Made by a program: the position numbers and the translations under genes
Source: Paenalicyclobacillus ferrooxydans
GTDB taxonomy: Bacteria; Bacillota; Bacilli; Alicyclobacillales; Alicyclobacillaceae
Assembly (NCBI RefSeq): GCF_001399675.1
Contig: NZ_LJCO01000008.1
Location: 248,001 to 312,000, forward strand
Length of the DNA: 64,000 bases
Direction: 5' to 3'
The notes under the pieces: generated by a model
What the model was told of the DNA's origin: nothing
What the model saw: only the letters and a program-made list of their open reading frames with translations
The model's database searches: none
Shown here: piece by piece, positions 1 to 14,096 of the stretch
Layout of the letters: every line of letters starts with the position of its first letter
How positions within the stretch are numbered: position 1 is the stretch's first letter

Positions 1-1236
1 GCGCAACTCTTGGAGCCGTTTCACCGTGATATCCATGTGCTGGGCTGATGCATTGTGTGTTACGACGACGATGTCCGCGTGACCGAGTCTTGTTGGCGTC
101 TGCAGCACATTGCTCATACTGACCTCGGTCTCGCCGAAAACTTTTGCAATCTCTGCGAACACGCCTGGTTGGTCCTCGGCAGACAGCCTCATGTAATAAG
201 GCGTCAAGTCTTTCGATGCTTCGGCAGTTTTCTGTGTCCCGATGAGATTTTGACTGTGTCCACTGACACCGAGTTGAATGTTTCGAAGGGCCTCAATAAC
301 GTCGCCGACGACGGCACTTGCGGTTGGCATCGACCCTGCACCTTGTCCGAAGAACATCAGATCTCCGGCGGCATCACCTCGTACGTACAGTGCATTGTAC
401 GACTCAGAGACGTGTGCAAGTGGATGAGATTTGGGCACCAGCGAGGGACGGACCTCGAGGCTTAGCCGGCCATCCCGGTCTTTGCCTACCGCGAGCAGTT
501 TGATGACGTACCCAAGTTGATCTGCAAACCGCACGTCAGCAGCCGTGACGTTTCGAATTCCCTGCACCCGTACGTCGGAAAGTTCAACGATGGACGCGAA
601 CGCGATGGAAGACAAGATGGCGAGCTTGCGTGCTGCATCGAGTCCATCCACGTCACTGGAAGGGTCGCTTTCAGCGTAACCGAGGCGCTGTGCTTCGCTG
701 AGCGCCTCGTCAAAGCTGAGGCCCGCATCCGTCATCTTGGAGAGAATATAGTTGGTCGTGCCATTGATAATTCCTTTTAGGTCTGTAATATCGCTGCTCG
801 CCAAGGATTCCTTCAGGGGGCGTACGAGCGGAATTGCCCCGCCGACCGCAGCCTCATACAGGATATCCACCTGATTGCGTTCGGCGGTCTCAAGGATCTC
901 GGGTCCGTGAAGCGCAATCAGGTCTTTGTTGGCCGTTACAACATGTTTGCCCGCCTTCAGAGCAGCCAGAATGAATTCGCGGGCAGGCTCAATGCCGCCT
1001 ATCGTCTCAATGACCAAGCTGATCTTCGGATCGTCGAGAATGTCCTTGGGGTCTGTCGTCAGCTTCGCTGGGTCAATGCTGCTTGGCCGGGCCTTCTCTT
1101 TGTTACGAACCAGGATTTTTGCAATAGAGGGTCTGAGTCCTGTCATTTGGGCAATTTTGTCTGCGCGCCGTTCCACCAATTCAACGACGCCGCTCCCAAC
1201 CGTGCCGCAGCCTAAGAGTCCGATGAGTAATGTCAA
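1..1236 (-). CDS. hom: Homoserine dehydrogenase (partial, C-terminus cut by window edge)
   Basis: This enzyme reduces aspartate semialdehyde to homoserine with NAD(P)H, the branch point to threonine and methionine, in the cytosol. The minus-strand frame reads LTLLIGLLGCGTVGSGVVE, a Rossmann GxGxxG fold. It continues with VVTANKDLIA, the GGAIPLV region and NGTTNYIL, all family motifs, and ends in an ACT-like part (YYMRLSAEDQPGVFAEIAKVF) that usually gives threonine feedback. The start is TTG at 1236, preceded by AAGGAGG about 8 nt upstream. There are 412 codons in the window; the family is about 430, so roughly 20 residues are missing. It lies 48 bp after thrB as the last gene of thrC-thrB-hom. 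Confidence 0.95.
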   Translation of the reverse strand, partial: MTLLIGLLGCGTVGSGVVELVERRADKIAQMTGLRPSIAKILVRNKEKARPSSIDPAKLTTDPKDILDDPKISLVIETIGGIEPAREFILAALKAGKHVVTANKDLIALHGPEILETAERNQVDILYEAAVGGAIPLVRPLKESLASSDITDLKGIINGTTNYILSKMTDAGLSFDEALSEAQRLGYAESDPSSDVDGLDAARKLAILSSIAFASIVELSDVRVQGIRNVTAADVRFADQLGYVIKLLAVGKDRDGRLSLEVRPSLVPKSHPLAHVSESYNALYVRGDAAGDLMFFGQGAGSMPTASAVVGDVIEALRNIQLGVSGHSQNLIGTQKTAEASKDLTPYYMRLSAEDQPGVFAEIAKVFGETEVSMSNVLQTPTRLGHADIVVVTHNASAQHMDITVKRLQELR

Positions 1237-1284
1237 GTGTCCTGCCTCCTTCTCAACTTTTATTCTGGGCAATCCAGTTTCCTG

Positions 1285-2229
1285 TCACAACGCTGTAGTG
1301 CGTACCGTTGGGGTATCCAGATAGACCGTGAACACATCTGTGATGCACTCCACGTTGTACATTCGCCAGGCTAAAGTCATTTCATCAGCAGCCTGTGTAG
1401 CCTCGGATTCACTTTCACACCAAGCGACCATCGACGGGCCTGCACCGCTCAACGTAACGGTGAGTGCGCCAGATCGAATGGCAGCTCTGCGCACATCGTC
1501 ATATCCCGGGATGAGTGTTTTGCGATAGGGCTCATGCAATCGATCCTGGAAACCACCCCGCAGCAATTCGAGGTGGCCAGTTGAAAGCGCCAGGACCAGG
1601 CGGGCGGCCTGGGCTGCGTTGTAGGCGGCATCTCCACGTGGCACCACATCCGGTAATACCCGTCGCGCGGCTTCTGTCGGTAACGGAAAATTCGGAATCG
1701 CAACGGCAAAGGACAGAGCAGCTGGGACTGGAAGACGAAATGTCCGTGTATTTCCGGCGTCTGTGATGCACAACCAGGCACCACCGTACATCGCGGGGGT
1801 CACGTTGTCAGGATGGCCTTCCATGTCAATCGCGAGCTCTAGCAACGCATGTGACGACAAAGCAAGGGTGGGATGGAACGTGGTAAGCAATTGGTTGCCG
1901 AGCAAGAGCCCGCCAACGATGGCTGAAGCGCTTGAACCGAGTCCGCCTGCCACAGGGATATGGTTATCCAGAGCGAGGTGGAATTCAGGTACCTCGGTTA
2001 CACCGACTTCCTTGAACACACGGAAAATAGCCTGAATAACCACGTTGGTTTTGTCCGTTGGCAGCATCGTGGCTGATTCGCCAGTGATCTCGACTTGAAA
2101 TGGCCTTCCCGTGGTGAGAACCATATCGTTCACGCGTCCAAATGCGATGCCCATGCTGTCGAAACCTGGGCCGAGGTTTGCTGATGTGGCAGGGACTTGA
2201 ACGGAGAACTGGTATTGCTTTGAACTCAT
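1285..2229 (-). CDS. thrB: Homoserine kinase
   Basis: This GHMP-family kinase phosphorylates homoserine to O-phosphohomoserine using ATP. The 314-residue protein begins with [19 protein letters not shown] and has the ATP-binding GHMP signature [16 protein letters not shown] near residue 90 and a C-terminal [10 protein letters not shown] motif. Length is normal for the family. Its ATG overlaps the thrC stop in an ATGA arrangement, so it is probably translationally coupled to thrC. Order on the minus strand is thrC-thrB-hom. Confidence 0.96.
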   Translation of the reverse strand: MSSKQYQFSVQVPATSANLGPGFDSMGIAFGRVNDMVLTTGRPFQVEITGESATMLPTDKTNVVIQAIFRVFKEVGVTEVPEFHLALDNHIPVAGGLGSSASAIVGGLLLGNQLLTTFHPTLALSSHALLELAIDMEGHPDNVTPAMYGGAWLCITDAGNTRTFRLPVPAALSFAVAIPNFPLPTEAARRVLPDVVPRGDAAYNAAQAARLVLALSTGHLELLRGGFQDRLHEPYRKTLIPGYDDVRRAAIRSGALTVTLSGAGPSMVAWCESESEATQAADEMTLAWRMYNVECITDVFTVYLDTPTVRTTAL

Positions 2230-3284
2230 AGCATTCGCTCCAATGCCATTGTGACTTGCGCTTCATCGGCGTCAATCACGAGTGGTTCCACTGCGGAGGT
2301 CTTGACTGCGCTGTCGGGGTCTTTGAGTCCGTTGCCAGTCAGAACACAGACAATCGTCTCATCCCGGCTGATTCGACCGCCTTCATGGAGCTTCAGCAAT
2401 CCGGCCACAGACGCCGCAGAGGCAGGCTCTGCAAACACACCCTCTGACGCAATCAACTGATAAGCAGACCTGATTTCGTCATCGGTGACAAAGTCAATCG
2501 TACCTCCCGATTCGTTTACGGCCTGCATGGCGAGATGGGCAGACGCGGGATTACCAATGCGGATGGCGGTGGCAAAGGTTTCAGGGTGGGGGATGGCCTG
2601 GCCCTTGACGAGTGCTGCGGCACCTTCTGCTTCAAATCCGCACATTTTTGGCAGAGAGGAAGTCTTTTGCTTGCTGTAATAGGCTTTAAAACCCTTCCAA
2701 TAGGCGCTGATATTGCCGGCATTTCCGACAGGGATACACAACCTGTCTGGAGCTTCCGAAAGCGCATCGCAGATTTCAAACGCAGCGGTTTGTTGCCCCT
2801 CCAGACGGTACGGGTTGATAGAGTTGACGACGGTGACGGGAAGATGTTCAGCGGAACGGCGAACAAATTCGAGTGCCTGGTCAAAGTTACCGCGAATGGC
2901 GAGAACACGTGCACCGTAAATCAGCGCCTGTGCCAACTTGCCAAGTGCGACATATCCATGCGGAATGACAATCAATGACGGGATGCCAGACCGGGCTGCA
3001 TACGCCGCCGCAGACGCGGACGTGTTCCCTGTGGATGCACAGATGACAGCCTTTGACCCTTCCTCCAAGGCTTTTGCTACAGCAAGCACCATACCTCGGT
3101 CTTTAAAGGAACCCGTAGGATTTAGACCCTCGTATTTAAAATAAACGTTCGCACCAACGCGATCACTCAATCGGTCTGAATAGATGAGAGGTGTATTTCC
3201 TTCACACAGGGTGAGGTTTGGTGTCTTCTCCGTGATTGGGAGCCAGTCCCGATATCCCTGCAGTAATCCCTGCCACGTTTGCAT
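2226..3284 (-). CDS. thrC: Threonine synthase
   Basis: This PLP enzyme converts O-phosphohomoserine to threonine. The 352-residue protein shows the PLP-lysine motif [11 protein letters not shown] near residue 50, the [19 protein letters not shown] loop, and the phosphate-binding IPVGNAGN motif. I chose ATG 3284 ([11 protein letters not shown]) because AGGAGG sits 8-9 nt upstream; an in-frame start 11 codons earlier has no such site. It is the first gene of the thr operon, and a good minus-strand promoter lies at 3396-3425. Confidence 0.96.
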   Translation of the reverse strand: MQTWQGLLQGYRDWLPITEKTPNLTLCEGNTPLIYSDRLSDRVGANVYFKYEGLNPTGSFKDRGMVLAVAKALEEGSKAVICASTGNTSASAAAYAARSGIPSLIVIPHGYVALGKLAQALIYGARVLAIRGNFDQALEFVRRSAEHLPVTVVNSINPYRLEGQQTAAFEICDALSEAPDRLCIPVGNAGNISAYWKGFKAYYSKQKTSSLPKMCGFEAEGAAALVKGQAIPHPETFATAIRIGNPASAHLAMQAVNESGGTIDFVTDDEIRSAYQLIASEGVFAEPASAASVAGLLKLHEGGRISRDETIVCVLTGNGLKDPDSAVKTSAVEPLVIDADEAQVTMALERML

Positions 3285-3395
3285 GAGCCATCTCCTCCTG
3301 GACGCGCACCGAAGCATGAGGCGAACGCGTTATACGAAATTGGGTGCACTAAATTAGCTGAACGAAATTGTTACATACTCTTTGACTATTTCGTT

Positions 3396-3425
3396 ATTAT
3401 TCCCTGTAACTGATCTGCCTGTCAA
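3396..3425 (-). promoter_or_regulatory. Probable sigma-A promoter of thrC-thrB-hom
   Basis: On the minus strand, a perfect TTGACA (3425-3420) is followed by an 18-bp spacer and AATAAT (3401-3396), one mismatch from TATAAT. It points toward thrC, leaving a leader of about 105 nt. I saw no T-box or other known leader element in that stretch. Confidence 0.6.
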
Positions 3426-3557
3426 CGAATTTTCCGCCTATTTTGCCTGTCTGGCAGGATTTATTGATAGTGGGAGAACCTCTGCGTACTTTTTCAATGA
3501 AAGACAAGAAATATACAAAAAAAAATAAAATCTGAATATTTCCAATCACCGCAAGCA

Positions 3558-3571
3558 AGTAAGCGTTTACC
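3558..3571 (+). promoter_or_regulatory. Candidate CcpA (cre) site 1 upstream of ilvE
   Basis: AGTAAGCGTTTACC matches 12 of 14 positions of the Bacillus cre consensus TGWAANCGNTNWCA. Its centre is about 90 bp upstream of the predicted ilvE transcription start. CcpA activates the ilv-leu operon of Bacillus subtilis from an upstream cre, so a positive role is plausible here. Confidence 0.55.
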
Positions 3572-3580
3572 TATATTATA

Positions 3581-3594
3581 AGGAAGCGTTTACA
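3581..3594 (+). promoter_or_regulatory. Candidate CcpA (cre) site 2 upstream of ilvE
   Basis: AGGAAGCGTTTACA shares the AAGCGTTTAC core with site 1 and matches 12 of 14 cre positions. The two sites are spaced 23 bp apart, close to two helical turns, and this one is centred about 67 bp upstream of the predicted transcription start. Confidence 0.55.
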
Positions 3595-3619
3595 TGAACC
3601 AAACGGACGTCCGATAGCG

Positions 3620-3648
3620 TTGACATGCACCACTAAGGGCTATAAAAT
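3620..3648 (+). promoter_or_regulatory. Sigma-A promoter of the ilv-leu operon
   Basis: A perfect TTGACA (3620-3625), a 17-bp spacer and TAAAAT (3643-3648) form a strong promoter. Transcription would start near 3655, leaving a leader of about 128 nt before ilvE. No T-box (GGTACCGCG) is present in this leader. Confidence 0.75.
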
Positions 3649-3782
3649 CTCCACAAACCATATGGTGACTGAAGTTTCCGAATAGGGGTTCGCTTTGGCA
3701 TTGCAGTTGGCGATTCTGGCCTCGAGTCGGACCATTTTAGTTCACCAATGAAGTTAGAATATTCAGTTCTGGGGGTGCCATC

Positions 3783-4676
3783 ATGACACAGTGGATTTTT
3801 ATGAATGGTGAGTACGTAGGCAAAGAAGATGCCAAAGTTTCCGTCTACGACCACGGCTTCTTGTATGGGGATGGCATCTTTGAAGGGATTCGGGCGTACG
3901 ACGGAAATATCTTTCGACTTGATGAACACATTCGTCGACTCTACGACTCAGCGAAGGCTATGTTGTTGACCATTCCATACACGCAACAGGAGATGGCAGA
4001 GATTGTCGCGGATACCGTTCGTAGAAACGAGCTCGAGGATGCCTACATTCGCCTCGTTGTTTCACGCGGACCCGGCAATCTGGGACTTGACCCGTTTACT
4101 TGCAAGACTCCTCAGGTCATCGTGATTGCGGAACAACTTGCGCTGTTCCCGAAAGAGTTTTACGAGCGCGGCATGGAAATCGTAACGGTGGCGACGCGCA
4201 GAAACCGATCTGATATTTTGAACCCGAAACTGAAATCTTTGAACTATTTAAACAATATTTTGATTAAGATAGAAGCAAGTCTAGCAGGTGCTGGGGAAGC
4301 ATTGACCCTGAATACAGAAGGTTATGTTGCAGAAGGGTCCGGCGACAACGTGTTTATCGTTCGTGATGGGGAGTTGTGGACACCGCCGAGCTATCTTGGC
4401 GCTCTCGAAGGAATCACGCGCAACGCCGTGATGGAGTTCGCCCGCGATATGGGCTATGTAGTGCATGAGCAACCGTTCACAAGACACGACGTTTATGTTG
4501 CGGATGAAGTCTTTTTGACAGGCACTGCAGCAGAGCTTATCCCCGTCATCAGGGTCGACGGGCGAACAATCGGTGACGGAGTCCCCGGCGTGCATACCCT
4601 GCGTCTACTGGAAATCTTCCAGACACATGTCCGTACAGACGGTGTCAAGGTTTATCCGGAACGCCAGGTGTCGTGA
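3783..4676 (+). CDS. ilvE: Branched-chain amino acid aminotransferase
   Basis: This class IV PLP aminotransferase interconverts branched-chain 2-oxo acids and valine, leucine or isoleucine. The 297-residue protein has [19 protein letters not shown] near the N-terminus, the catalytic lysine in [20 protein letters not shown], and the class IV signature [19 protein letters not shown]. Start ATG 3783 follows a GGGGGTG site. It is the first gene of the nine-gene ilv-leu run; placing ilvE at the head gives the operon both ends of the pathway. Confidence 0.95.
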   Translation: MTQWIFMNGEYVGKEDAKVSVYDHGFLYGDGIFEGIRAYDGNIFRLDEHIRRLYDSAKAMLLTIPYTQQEMAEIVADTVRRNELEDAYIRLVVSRGPGNLGLDPFTCKTPQVIVIAEQLALFPKEFYERGMEIVTVATRRNRSDILNPKLKSLNYLNNILIKIEASLAGAGEALTLNTEGYVAEGSGDNVFIVRDGELWTPPSYLGALEGITRNAVMEFARDMGYVVHEQPFTRHDVYVADEVFLTGTAAELIPVIRVDGRTIGDGVPGVHTLRLLEIFQTHVRTDGVKVYPERQVS

Positions 4677-4737
4677 GCTCGGGCAAGTCAGTTTTGTAGG
4701 TCACTACTGTTTCACGCAGAAAAGGGAGGCGCCGCTT

Positions 4738-6414
4738 TTGAAACCAATGCGCAGTGATGTCATCAAGAAGGGGGTCGATCGCGCTCCACACCGCAGTTTG
4801 CTCTACGCAACAGGTGTCAAACCAACCGATCTGCCCAAACCATTTATCGGGATCTGCAATTCTTACGTCGACATCGTACCAGGTCACGTTCACTTGAAGG
4901 AACTTGCCGAAGTGGTGAAAGACGCTATCCGGCAGGCTGGAGGTATCCCGTTTGAGTTCAACACCATCGGTGTGGACGACGGGATCGCTATGGGACACAT
5001 CGGAATGCGCTACTCGCTGCCCAGTCGTGAATTGATCGCCGATTCTGCCGAAACGATGATTCAGGCACATTGGTTTGACGGAGTCTTTTACATGCCGAAT
5101 TGCGACAAAATCACGCCAGGTATGTTGATGGCAGCCGCTCGGACCAACGTACCGGCGGTTTTTGTGTCCGGGGGGCCGATGGCAGCGGGGAGGTCGAGTA
5201 CCGGACATAACCTTTCGCTGACCTCCGTATTTGAAGGGGTTGGCGCATATCGGTCGGGGAAGATGACGGAAGCACAGCTTGTGGAGCTTGAAGAGCAGGC
5301 CTGTCCCACGTGCGGCAGCTGTTCCGGTATGTTCACCGCGAATTCCATGAACTGCATTATGGAGATGCTCGGTGTTGCGCTTCCCGGAAACGGCACCATC
5401 CTCGCCACGTCACAAGAACGTCACGACCTCATTTACGAAGCAGCCCGCCATTTGATGAAGTTAGTTGAAAACGACATCCGCCCGCGCGATATCATCACTC
5501 GCGAAGCCATTGATGACGCCTTTGCCCTCGATATGGCCATGGGCGGTTCCACGAACACCGTCCTTCACCTGCTCGCGATTGCCCACGAGGCGGGGATTGA
5601 ATACGACTTGGCACAGATCAACGAGATCGCCAAACGCGTTCCCTATCTCGCAAAAATCAGCCCGGCGTCCGAATACTCCATGCATGACGTGCATCTCGCC
5701 GGTGGTATCAGTGCCATCATTCACGAGCTGACCAAGGTGGAAGGGGCCATGCATCCGGAGCGGATCACCATCAGCCAAAGGCCGATTGGAGAGGTTGTGG
5801 CCGAGGCTGAGATTGTGAACGAACAGGTGATTCATCCGCGTCACAACCCGTACAGTTCGGTCGGGGGTCTCTCGATTCTCTATGGAAATATCGCTCCTGA
5901 CGGAGCTGTCATTAAAGTGGGTGCGGTCGATCCCGGGATTGAGACGTTTGAAGGCGAGGCCATCATCTTTAACTCGCAAGAAGACGCGCAAGCGGGCATC
6001 GACGACGGAACAGTGCGAGAGGGCCACGTGGTGGTCATTCGCTACGAAGGCCCGAAAGGCGGTCCAGGCATGCCAGAGATGCTTGCCCCCACATCGTCCA
6101 TTGTCGGACGTGGTCTTGGGAAGCAGGTAGCGCTCATCACAGACGGCCGCTTCTCTGGTGCCACGCGTGGCATCGCAGTCGGTCATATCTCCCCCGAAGC
6201 AGCGGAGGGTGGACCAATTGCACTCTTGCAAAACGGCGATCGGATTGTCATCGACCTGCCAAACCGGACTATCAACGTCCTCTTGTCTGACGAAGAACTT
6301 GCGGCCCGCAGGAACGACCTGCAATCGTTTGAACCGAAGGTCAAGACAGGTTACTTGGCCCGCTACACCAAGCTAGTCACCTCCGCCAATACCGGTGGTG
6401 TCCTAAAAATCTAA
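4738..6414 (+). CDS. ilvD: Dihydroxy-acid dehydratase
   Basis: This iron-sulfur enzyme dehydrates 2,3-dihydroxy-isovalerate and -3-methylvalerate to the 2-oxo acids used by IlvE. The family motifs CDKITPGML and [17 protein letters not shown] (cluster cysteines) are clear, as is the C-terminal [12 protein letters not shown] chose TTG 4738, with GGGAGG 8 nt upstream, giving 558 residues, the usual length. The next ATG (4747) is too far from that site, and the longer upstream frame overlaps ilvE. Confidence 0.96.
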   Translation: MKPMRSDVIKKGVDRAPHRSLLYATGVKPTDLPKPFIGICNSYVDIVPGHVHLKELAEVVKDAIRQAGGIPFEFNTIGVDDGIAMGHIGMRYSLPSRELIADSAETMIQAHWFDGVFYMPNCDKITPGMLMAAARTNVPAVFVSGGPMAAGRSSTGHNLSLTSVFEGVGAYRSGKMTEAQLVELEEQACPTCGSCSGMFTANSMNCIMEMLGVALPGNGTILATSQERHDLIYEAARHLMKLVENDIRPRDIITREAIDDAFALDMAMGGSTNTVLHLLAIAHEAGIEYDLAQINEIAKRVPYLAKISPASEYSMHDVHLAGGISAIIHELTKVEGAMHPERITISQRPIGEVVAEAEIVNEQVIHPRHNPYSSVGGLSILYGNIAPDGAVIKVGAVDPGIETFEGEAIIFNSQEDAQAGIDDGTVREGHVVVIRYEGPKGGPGMPEMLAPTSSIVGRGLGKQVALITDGRFSGATRGIAVGHISPEAAEGGPIALLQNGDRIVIDLPNRTINVLLSDEELAARRNDLQSFEPKVKTGYLARYTKLVTSANTGGVLKI

Positions 6415-6440
6415 GTCTTTTGAGAGGGAGGAATCGATGG

Positions 6441-8177
6441 ATGACGACGGTGCTGCAACGCGAGGGGCAGGATGGGGTGACAAAGAACCTTGTGCACCCA
6501 AAACCCATTTCTGGAGCCCAGATGTTGGTCGAGGCCCTGAGACAGGAGAACGTCGAGTACATTTTCGGTTACCCTGGCGGTGCAGTACTGCCGATTTACG
6601 ATGCCCTGTACGAATGCGGGATTCGCCACATCTTGCCGCGGCATGAACAGGGTGCCATTCACGCCGCTGAGGGTTATGCGAGGGTCACAGGCAGAACCGG
6701 AGTGGTGATTGGCACGTCGGGGCCGGGGGCAACAAACCTCGTGACAGGACTCGCAGATGCCATGATGGACTCGTTGCCGCTCGTGGTGATTACCGGTCAG
6801 GTTGGTACGCAGGTGCTCGGAACCGATGCGTTTCAGGAGGCCTCGATCGTCGGGATCACGATGCCCGTGACCAAACACAACTACCAGGTCCGGAACGTCG
6901 CAGACCTGCCGCAGGTCATCAAGGAAGCTTTCCACATTGCGAACTCGGGACGCCCGGGTCCGGTCTTGATTGACATCCCGAAAGACATCACACAAACCGA
7001 AGGGTTGTTCGATTACAGCCAACCGGTCAAAATCCCAGGTTATCAACCGACAGTTGTGCCAAATCGGTTGCAGATCCGCAAAGTCGCTTCTGCCATTCGC
7101 GCTGCCAAGCGTCCTGTCATCTTGGCAGGAGCGGGGGTGCTGCATGCGAAGGCAAACGAGGAACTCCTCCGGCTTGTCAATCAAACGCAGATTCCCTTGG
7201 CGCATACCTTGCTTGGACTCGGAGGCCTGCCAGGGTCCCATCCGTTGTTTCTCGGAATGGCTGGGATGCACGGGACTGTTGCGGCAAACACCGCGCTTTA
7301 TGAAGCCGACCTGCTCATTAACATCGGAGCGCGTTTCGACGATCGCGTTACGGGAAACCTCGCCCACTTCGCGAAACAGGCGATTGTCGTCCATATCGAT
7401 ATTGACCCCGCTGAAATTGGTAAGAACGTGCCTACGGATATTCCGGTTGTTGGGGATGCCGGAGAGGCCTTGCGCATGTTGCTTGCTGAAAACCTTGTCG
7501 TAACGGAAGCCGCGGACTGGCGAGAATCTCTCGATAAACTGAAGCAAGATTACCCGCTTTGGTATGTCGACACGCCTGACGAGCTGAAACCGCAAAAACT
7601 CATCGAGCTCATCTCAGAGGTCACAAAGGGCGAGGCCATTGTGGTGACGGACGTCGGTCAGCATCAGATGTGGGCTGCGCAGTTCTATGGTTTTGACCGC
7701 CCGCACCGCTTTGTCACATCAGGCGGGCTTGGCACGATGGGGTTTGGTCTGCCGGCTGCCATTGGTGCACAGCTCGGCCGGATGGACAGCACGGTTATTG
7801 CGCTCCTTGGCGACGGGGGGTTCCAAATGACCTTGCAGGAACTCGCTCTGCTCGTCGAATACAGGCTGCCTGTGAAAGTCGTTATCGTAAACAACGGATC
7901 GCTTGGGATGGTCAGGCAGTGGCAAGAGCTGTTCTTTGGCAAACGTTACTCGGAATCACTCCTGAGGTCTGGTCCTGATTTCATCAAGCTGGCAGAAGCG
8001 TACGGCATTCGAGGTCATCGTGTTCACTCCTACGAAGAGGCAAAGGACGTCCTGAGCCGGGAAGTTCAGTACGACGGTCCTGTGTTAATTGACTGTCGGG
8101 TCACACCGGAGGAAAACGTGTATCCCATGGTGCCAACAGGCAAGGGTCTGCACGAGATGGTAGGGGTGAAACCATGA
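6441..8177 (+). CDS. ilvB: Acetolactate synthase, large (catalytic) subunit
   Basis: This ThDP enzyme condenses pyruvate with pyruvate or 2-oxobutyrate. The 578-residue protein shows [17 protein letters not shown] with the conserved ThDP glutamate nearby ([16 protein letters not shown]), the FAD-binding middle region, and the C-terminal ThDP motif [16 protein letters not shown]...[19 protein letters not shown] 6441 has GGGAGGA 8 nt upstream. The stop overlaps the ilvN start in an ATGA junction, matching the need for equal amounts of the two subunits. Confidence 0.96.
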   Translation: MTTVLQREGQDGVTKNLVHPKPISGAQMLVEALRQENVEYIFGYPGGAVLPIYDALYECGIRHILPRHEQGAIHAAEGYARVTGRTGVVIGTSGPGATNLVTGLADAMMDSLPLVVITGQVGTQVLGTDAFQEASIVGITMPVTKHNYQVRNVADLPQVIKEAFHIANSGRPGPVLIDIPKDITQTEGLFDYSQPVKIPGYQPTVVPNRLQIRKVASAIRAAKRPVILAGAGVLHAKANEELLRLVNQTQIPLAHTLLGLGGLPGSHPLFLGMAGMHGTVAANTALYEADLLINIGARFDDRVTGNLAHFAKQAIVVHIDIDPAEIGKNVPTDIPVVGDAGEALRMLLAENLVVTEAADWRESLDKLKQDYPLWYVDTPDELKPQKLIELISEVTKGEAIVVTDVGQHQMWAAQFYGFDRPHRFVTSGGLGTMGFGLPAAIGAQLGRMDSTVIALLGDGGFQMTLQELALLVEYRLPVKVVIVNNGSLGMVRQWQELFFGKRYSESLLRSGPDFIKLAEAYGIRGHRVHSYEEAKDVLSREVQYDGPVLIDCRVTPEENVYPMVPTGKGLHEMVGVKP

Positions 8178-8701
8178 ACCGTGTATTTGCAGTCACAGTC
8201 AACAATCATTCAGGGGTTTTAAACCGCATCACAGGCCTGTTCCTGCGACGCGGATTCAATATCCAGAGTATTACTGTCGGTGCGACGGAGACGGACGGCA
8301 TCTCGCGGATGACGATTGTCCTCAATGTGGATGATGAACGCGACACAGAGCAGGTCGTCAAACAACTGCACAAGCAGATTGATGTCCTCAAGGTGCAGGA
8401 CATCACCGAAGCCCCGATTGTGGCTCGTGAACTTGTATTGATTCGAGTGAACAGTCCGCTTACGACGAGATCGGAGCTGACCACACTGATCGGCCCGTTC
8501 CGCGCGTCCATCATCGACGTCAGTCGCGACTCCGTCACGATTCAAGCCGTCGGCAGCCCAGAGAAGGTGGAAGCGCTGATTTTCCTCCTTCAGCCGTACG
8601 GAATCAAGGAACTGGCCCGTACCGGTGTTACCGCAGTGCTCCGGGCAAACGACGCTGCTGAGTTGAGTCGGTCGTCGCGCAACTACGTGCTCTCGATTTA
8701 A
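8174..8701 (+). CDS. ilvN: Acetolactate synthase, small (regulatory) subunit
   Basis: This regulatory subunit binds IlvB and normally confers valine feedback inhibition. The 175-residue protein starts with an ACT domain ([32 protein letters not shown]) and has a C-terminal AHAS-regulatory domain with a second beta-alpha pattern. Length is that of the IlvN/IlvH family. It overlaps ilvB by 4 bp. A 147-bp gap before ilvC contains no clear promoter or terminator. Confidence 0.95.
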   Translation: MNRVFAVTVNNHSGVLNRITGLFLRRGFNIQSITVGATETDGISRMTIVLNVDDERDTEQVVKQLHKQIDVLKVQDITEAPIVARELVLIRVNSPLTTRSELTTLIGPFRASIIDVSRDSVTIQAVGSPEKVEALIFLLQPYGIKELARTGVTAVLRANDAAELSRSSRNYVLSI

Positions 8702-8812
8702 TTTGCGTCATCTATGGTTTCAACGTAATCCACAGCTAGTCTGCTTAGCGCATGCCTGCCCCAGTGCACACCTGCGTATCCATACACAGCTGCGCACGTT
8801 CCATTTCAATGA

Positions 8813-11408
<2,596 letters not shown>

Positions 11409-11480
11409 TCTCGGTCGCGCCTGAGGCGACTTGGCGACTGAATGACCTGTCTCTCGAATAGCCTAGGGAAGGTGATCTCA

Positions 11481-12602
11481 ATGCATGCAAAAATTGCAGT
11501 CCTACCGGGTGATGGCATTGGGCCAGAGGTCACAACCGAAGCGGTAGCCTTGCTCCAAGTGGTGGCTGAAGTCTATGGGCATCAATTTGAATTTGAACAA
11601 GGGTTGATTGGCGGCTCTGCCATCGACGATGCAGGTACGCCGCTGCCAGACGCGACCTTGGCTCTGGCCAAGGCCAGCCAAGGTGTCCTGCTTGGGGCGG
11701 TTGGCGGACCAAAGTGGGATAAGGAGCCTGCTTCTCGTCGCCCGGAGACCGGGCTCCTCGGACTCCGCAAAGGTCTTGAGGTGTTTGCAAACCTTCGGCC
11801 CATCACGGTGTTCCCAGAGCTTGTAGATGCATCTCCTTTGAAGCGGGAGGTTGTTGACGGAGTCGACATGTTGATTGTCCGTGAGTTAACAGGCGGCTTG
11901 TACTTTGGGCAGCCTCGCGGCCGATCCGCTGGAAAAGGCGGCATTGAGGTGGTCGACACGCTGCAGTACAGCGAACACGAGATTCGTCGAATTCTTCAAC
12001 TTGGGTTCGAGATTGCCTCGCAGAGAAGCGGCAACCTGACTTCAGTCGATAAGGCAAATGTACTGGAAAGCAGCCGCGTCTGGCGGGAACTCGCCGAGGC
12101 GATGGCGGTCGATTATCCGGGTGTCACGTTATCGCATCAACTGGTTGACAGTGCAGCGATGCAGATTGTGCAAAACCCGAAACGGTTTGATGTGGTCGTG
12201 ACGGAGAATCTGTTTGGTGACATTTTGTCGGATGAGGCGGCGGTCATCACCGGGTCCATCGGCTTATTGCCATCGGCTAGCCTTGGCGCGGGCGGGCCCG
12301 GGATTTACGAACCCATTCACGGTTCAGCGCCCGACATCGCAGGCAAAGGTGTCGCGAATCCACTCGCGACGATGTTGTCTTGTGCGATGCTGCTTCGGCA
12401 CAGCCTGTCTCTCGAAGTCGAGGCGCAGGTGATTGAGGAAGCGGTCAAGCGGGTACTCGCAGAGGGGGCAAGAACGGCCGATCTGGCAGGTCAAAGCATC
12501 GGATCGACCGGCAACAGTCCGATAGGAACACAGGAAATGGCAAAGCGTGTACGTGAGGCGGTGAAGCGTGTTGCAGAAGACAGGGCCAAAAACGCTGGTT
12601 GA
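11481..12602 (+). CDS. leuB: 3-isopropylmalate dehydrogenase
   Basis: This NAD- and Mg-dependent enzyme oxidatively decarboxylates 3-isopropylmalate. The 373-residue protein begins [15 protein letters not shown] and has [17 protein letters not shown] and the metal-binding [24 protein letters not shown] 11481 follows GGAAGGTGATCTCA; the frame opens 13 codons earlier but without a ribosome site. It overlaps leuC by 35 bp. Confidence 0.95.
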   Translation: MHAKIAVLPGDGIGPEVTTEAVALLQVVAEVYGHQFEFEQGLIGGSAIDDAGTPLPDATLALAKASQGVLLGAVGGPKWDKEPASRRPETGLLGLRKGLEVFANLRPITVFPELVDASPLKREVVDGVDMLIVRELTGGLYFGQPRGRSAGKGGIEVVDTLQYSEHEIRRILQLGFEIASQRSGNLTSVDKANVLESSRVWRELAEAMAVDYPGVTLSHQLVDSAAMQIVQNPKRFDVVVTENLFGDILSDEAAVITGSIGLLPSASLGAGGPGIYEPIHGSAPDIAGKGVANPLATMLSCAMLLRHSLSLEVEAQVIEEAVKRVLAEGARTADLAGQSIGSTGNSPIGTQEMAKRVREAVKRVAEDRAKNAG

Positions 12603-13998
12603 AAAGATTTGGGAAGCACACCAGGTGGCTTCCGAAGAGGGAAAGCCTGATCTGTTGTACATTGACCTCCATCTGGTTCATGAAGTCACATCTCCGCAGG
12701 CTTTTGAAGGGCTGCGTCTAGCCGGGCGAAAGGTGCGGCGTCCGGACTTAACGTACGCGACGATGGACCACAACGTACCGACAGATAATCCATTTGTGGT
12801 GAACGATCCGATTGCAGCCAAACAGATTGCCGTCCTTGAGGAGAACTGTAAAGAGTTTGCTATTGATCTGGCCGACCTGAACAGCTCCGCTCAGGGCATT
12901 GTCCACGTCATTGGTCCGGAACTCGGGCTCACACAACCGGGGAAGACGATTGTGTGCGGCGACTCCCACACTTCGACGCACGGGGCGTTTGGTGCCTTGG
13001 CGTTTGGGATTGGCACAAGTGAAGTGGAGCACGTTCTCGCCACGCAGTGTTTGTGGCAGTCAAAGCCGAAGACGATGCAAGTCAACATTGTCGGAGAGCG
13101 TCCGCACAGTGTGTCGGCAAAAGACATCGTGCTTGGCGTCATTGCAGCGAATGGAATTGGCTTTGGGACAGGACACGTGATTGAGTTCACAGGAGATGTC
13201 ATCCGAAGCATGACAATGGAAGAGCGGATGACGGTTTGCAACATGTCGATTGAAGCTGGTGCGAGAGCAGGTCTTGTCGCACCCGATGAGACCACATTTG
13301 CCTACCTCGAAGGGCGCCGCTTTGTGCCAAGCGGGGACGCATTCGAGTTCGCGAAGGAAAAGTGGCGGACGCTTAGGACGGACGAAGGCGCAACGTATGA
13401 CAAGGAAATCGTCTTTGATGTGACGGCCATGAAGGAACAGGTCACCTGGGGAACCAATCCTGGCATGGGTACCGATGTAGACGGCCGCGTGCCATATCCA
13501 GAAGAGATGGAAAGCGAATCTGCACGGCGGGCGACGGCCTCGGCGATTGCTTACATGGGACTGGAACCGGGCATGCGTATCCAGGATATCGAGATTCAGC
13601 ATGTGTTTATCGGATCGTGTACGAATGCAAGGATTGAAGACCTTCGTATGGCGGCAAGCATCGTCCGGGGACGGACTGTCAAGCCGGGGGTACGTGCACT
13701 GGTCGTCCCAGGCAGCAAGCAGGTCAAACTGCAAGCGGAAGCGGAAGGACTTGACGAGGTCTTTAAGTCGGCTGGCTTTGAGTGGCGTGAGCCAGGTTGC
13801 AGCATGTGTCTTGGGATGAATCCGGATATCGTACCGGAAGGCGAGCGCTGTGCATCCACTTCGAACCGCAACTTTGAGGGGCGCCAGGGCCGTGGTGCGC
13901 GGACGCATTTGGTCAGCCCTGCGATGGCAGCGGCTGCAGCCATTGCAGGACGCTTCGTCAGTGCGAAGGCGATGCTCGAGGAGAGCATCGTGTCGTAG
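12568..13998 (+). CDS. leuC: 3-isopropylmalate dehydratase, large subunit
   Basis: This aconitase-family subunit carries the [4Fe-4S] cluster and, with LeuD, isomerises 2- to 3-isopropylmalate. Cluster cysteines appear in [14 protein letters not shown] and [11 protein letters not shown], and the N-terminal DHNVPT and [31 protein letters not shown] motifs are present. The start is GTG 12568 (GTGAGG 9 nt upstream), with TTG 12571 possible; length is 476. The gene's last codons and stop are repeated imperfectly just downstream (see findings). Confidence 0.95.
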   Translation: MLQKTGPKTLVEKIWEAHQVASEEGKPDLLYIDLHLVHEVTSPQAFEGLRLAGRKVRRPDLTYATMDHNVPTDNPFVVNDPIAAKQIAVLEENCKEFAIDLADLNSSAQGIVHVIGPELGLTQPGKTIVCGDSHTSTHGAFGALAFGIGTSEVEHVLATQCLWQSKPKTMQVNIVGERPHSVSAKDIVLGVIAANGIGFGTGHVIEFTGDVIRSMTMEERMTVCNMSIEAGARAGLVAPDETTFAYLEGRRFVPSGDAFEFAKEKWRTLRTDEGATYDKEIVFDVTAMKEQVTWGTNPGMGTDVDGRVPYPEEMESESARRATASAIAYMGLEPGMRIQDIEIQHVFIGSCTNARIEDLRMAASIVRGRTVKPGVRALVVPGSKQVKLQAEAEGLDEVFKSAGFEWREPGCSMCLGMNPDIVPEGERCASTSNRNFEGRQGRGARTHLVSPAMAAAAAIAGRFVSAKAMLEESIVS

Positions 13999-14096
13999 AC
14001 AGGGTGGCAGGGAGCATCGATATCGTAGATAGGGCTGGCGGGCGAGCATCATGTCGCCAACTGAGTGAGATTTGAAAACGGGAGGGTGACCCACAT

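Noticed and set aside
3700-3720. Sigma-54 promoter in the ilvE leader (TTGGCATTGCAGTTGGC)
   Set aside because: The GG and GC elements are one base off the fixed 10-bp spacing, and a good sigma-A promoter lies just upstream.
12745-14094. Long minus-strand frames opposite leuC and ilvD (for example 13060-14094, 5461-6324, 6411-7595)
   Set aside because: They are shadows of clearly recognisable enzymes on the plus strand and have no motifs.
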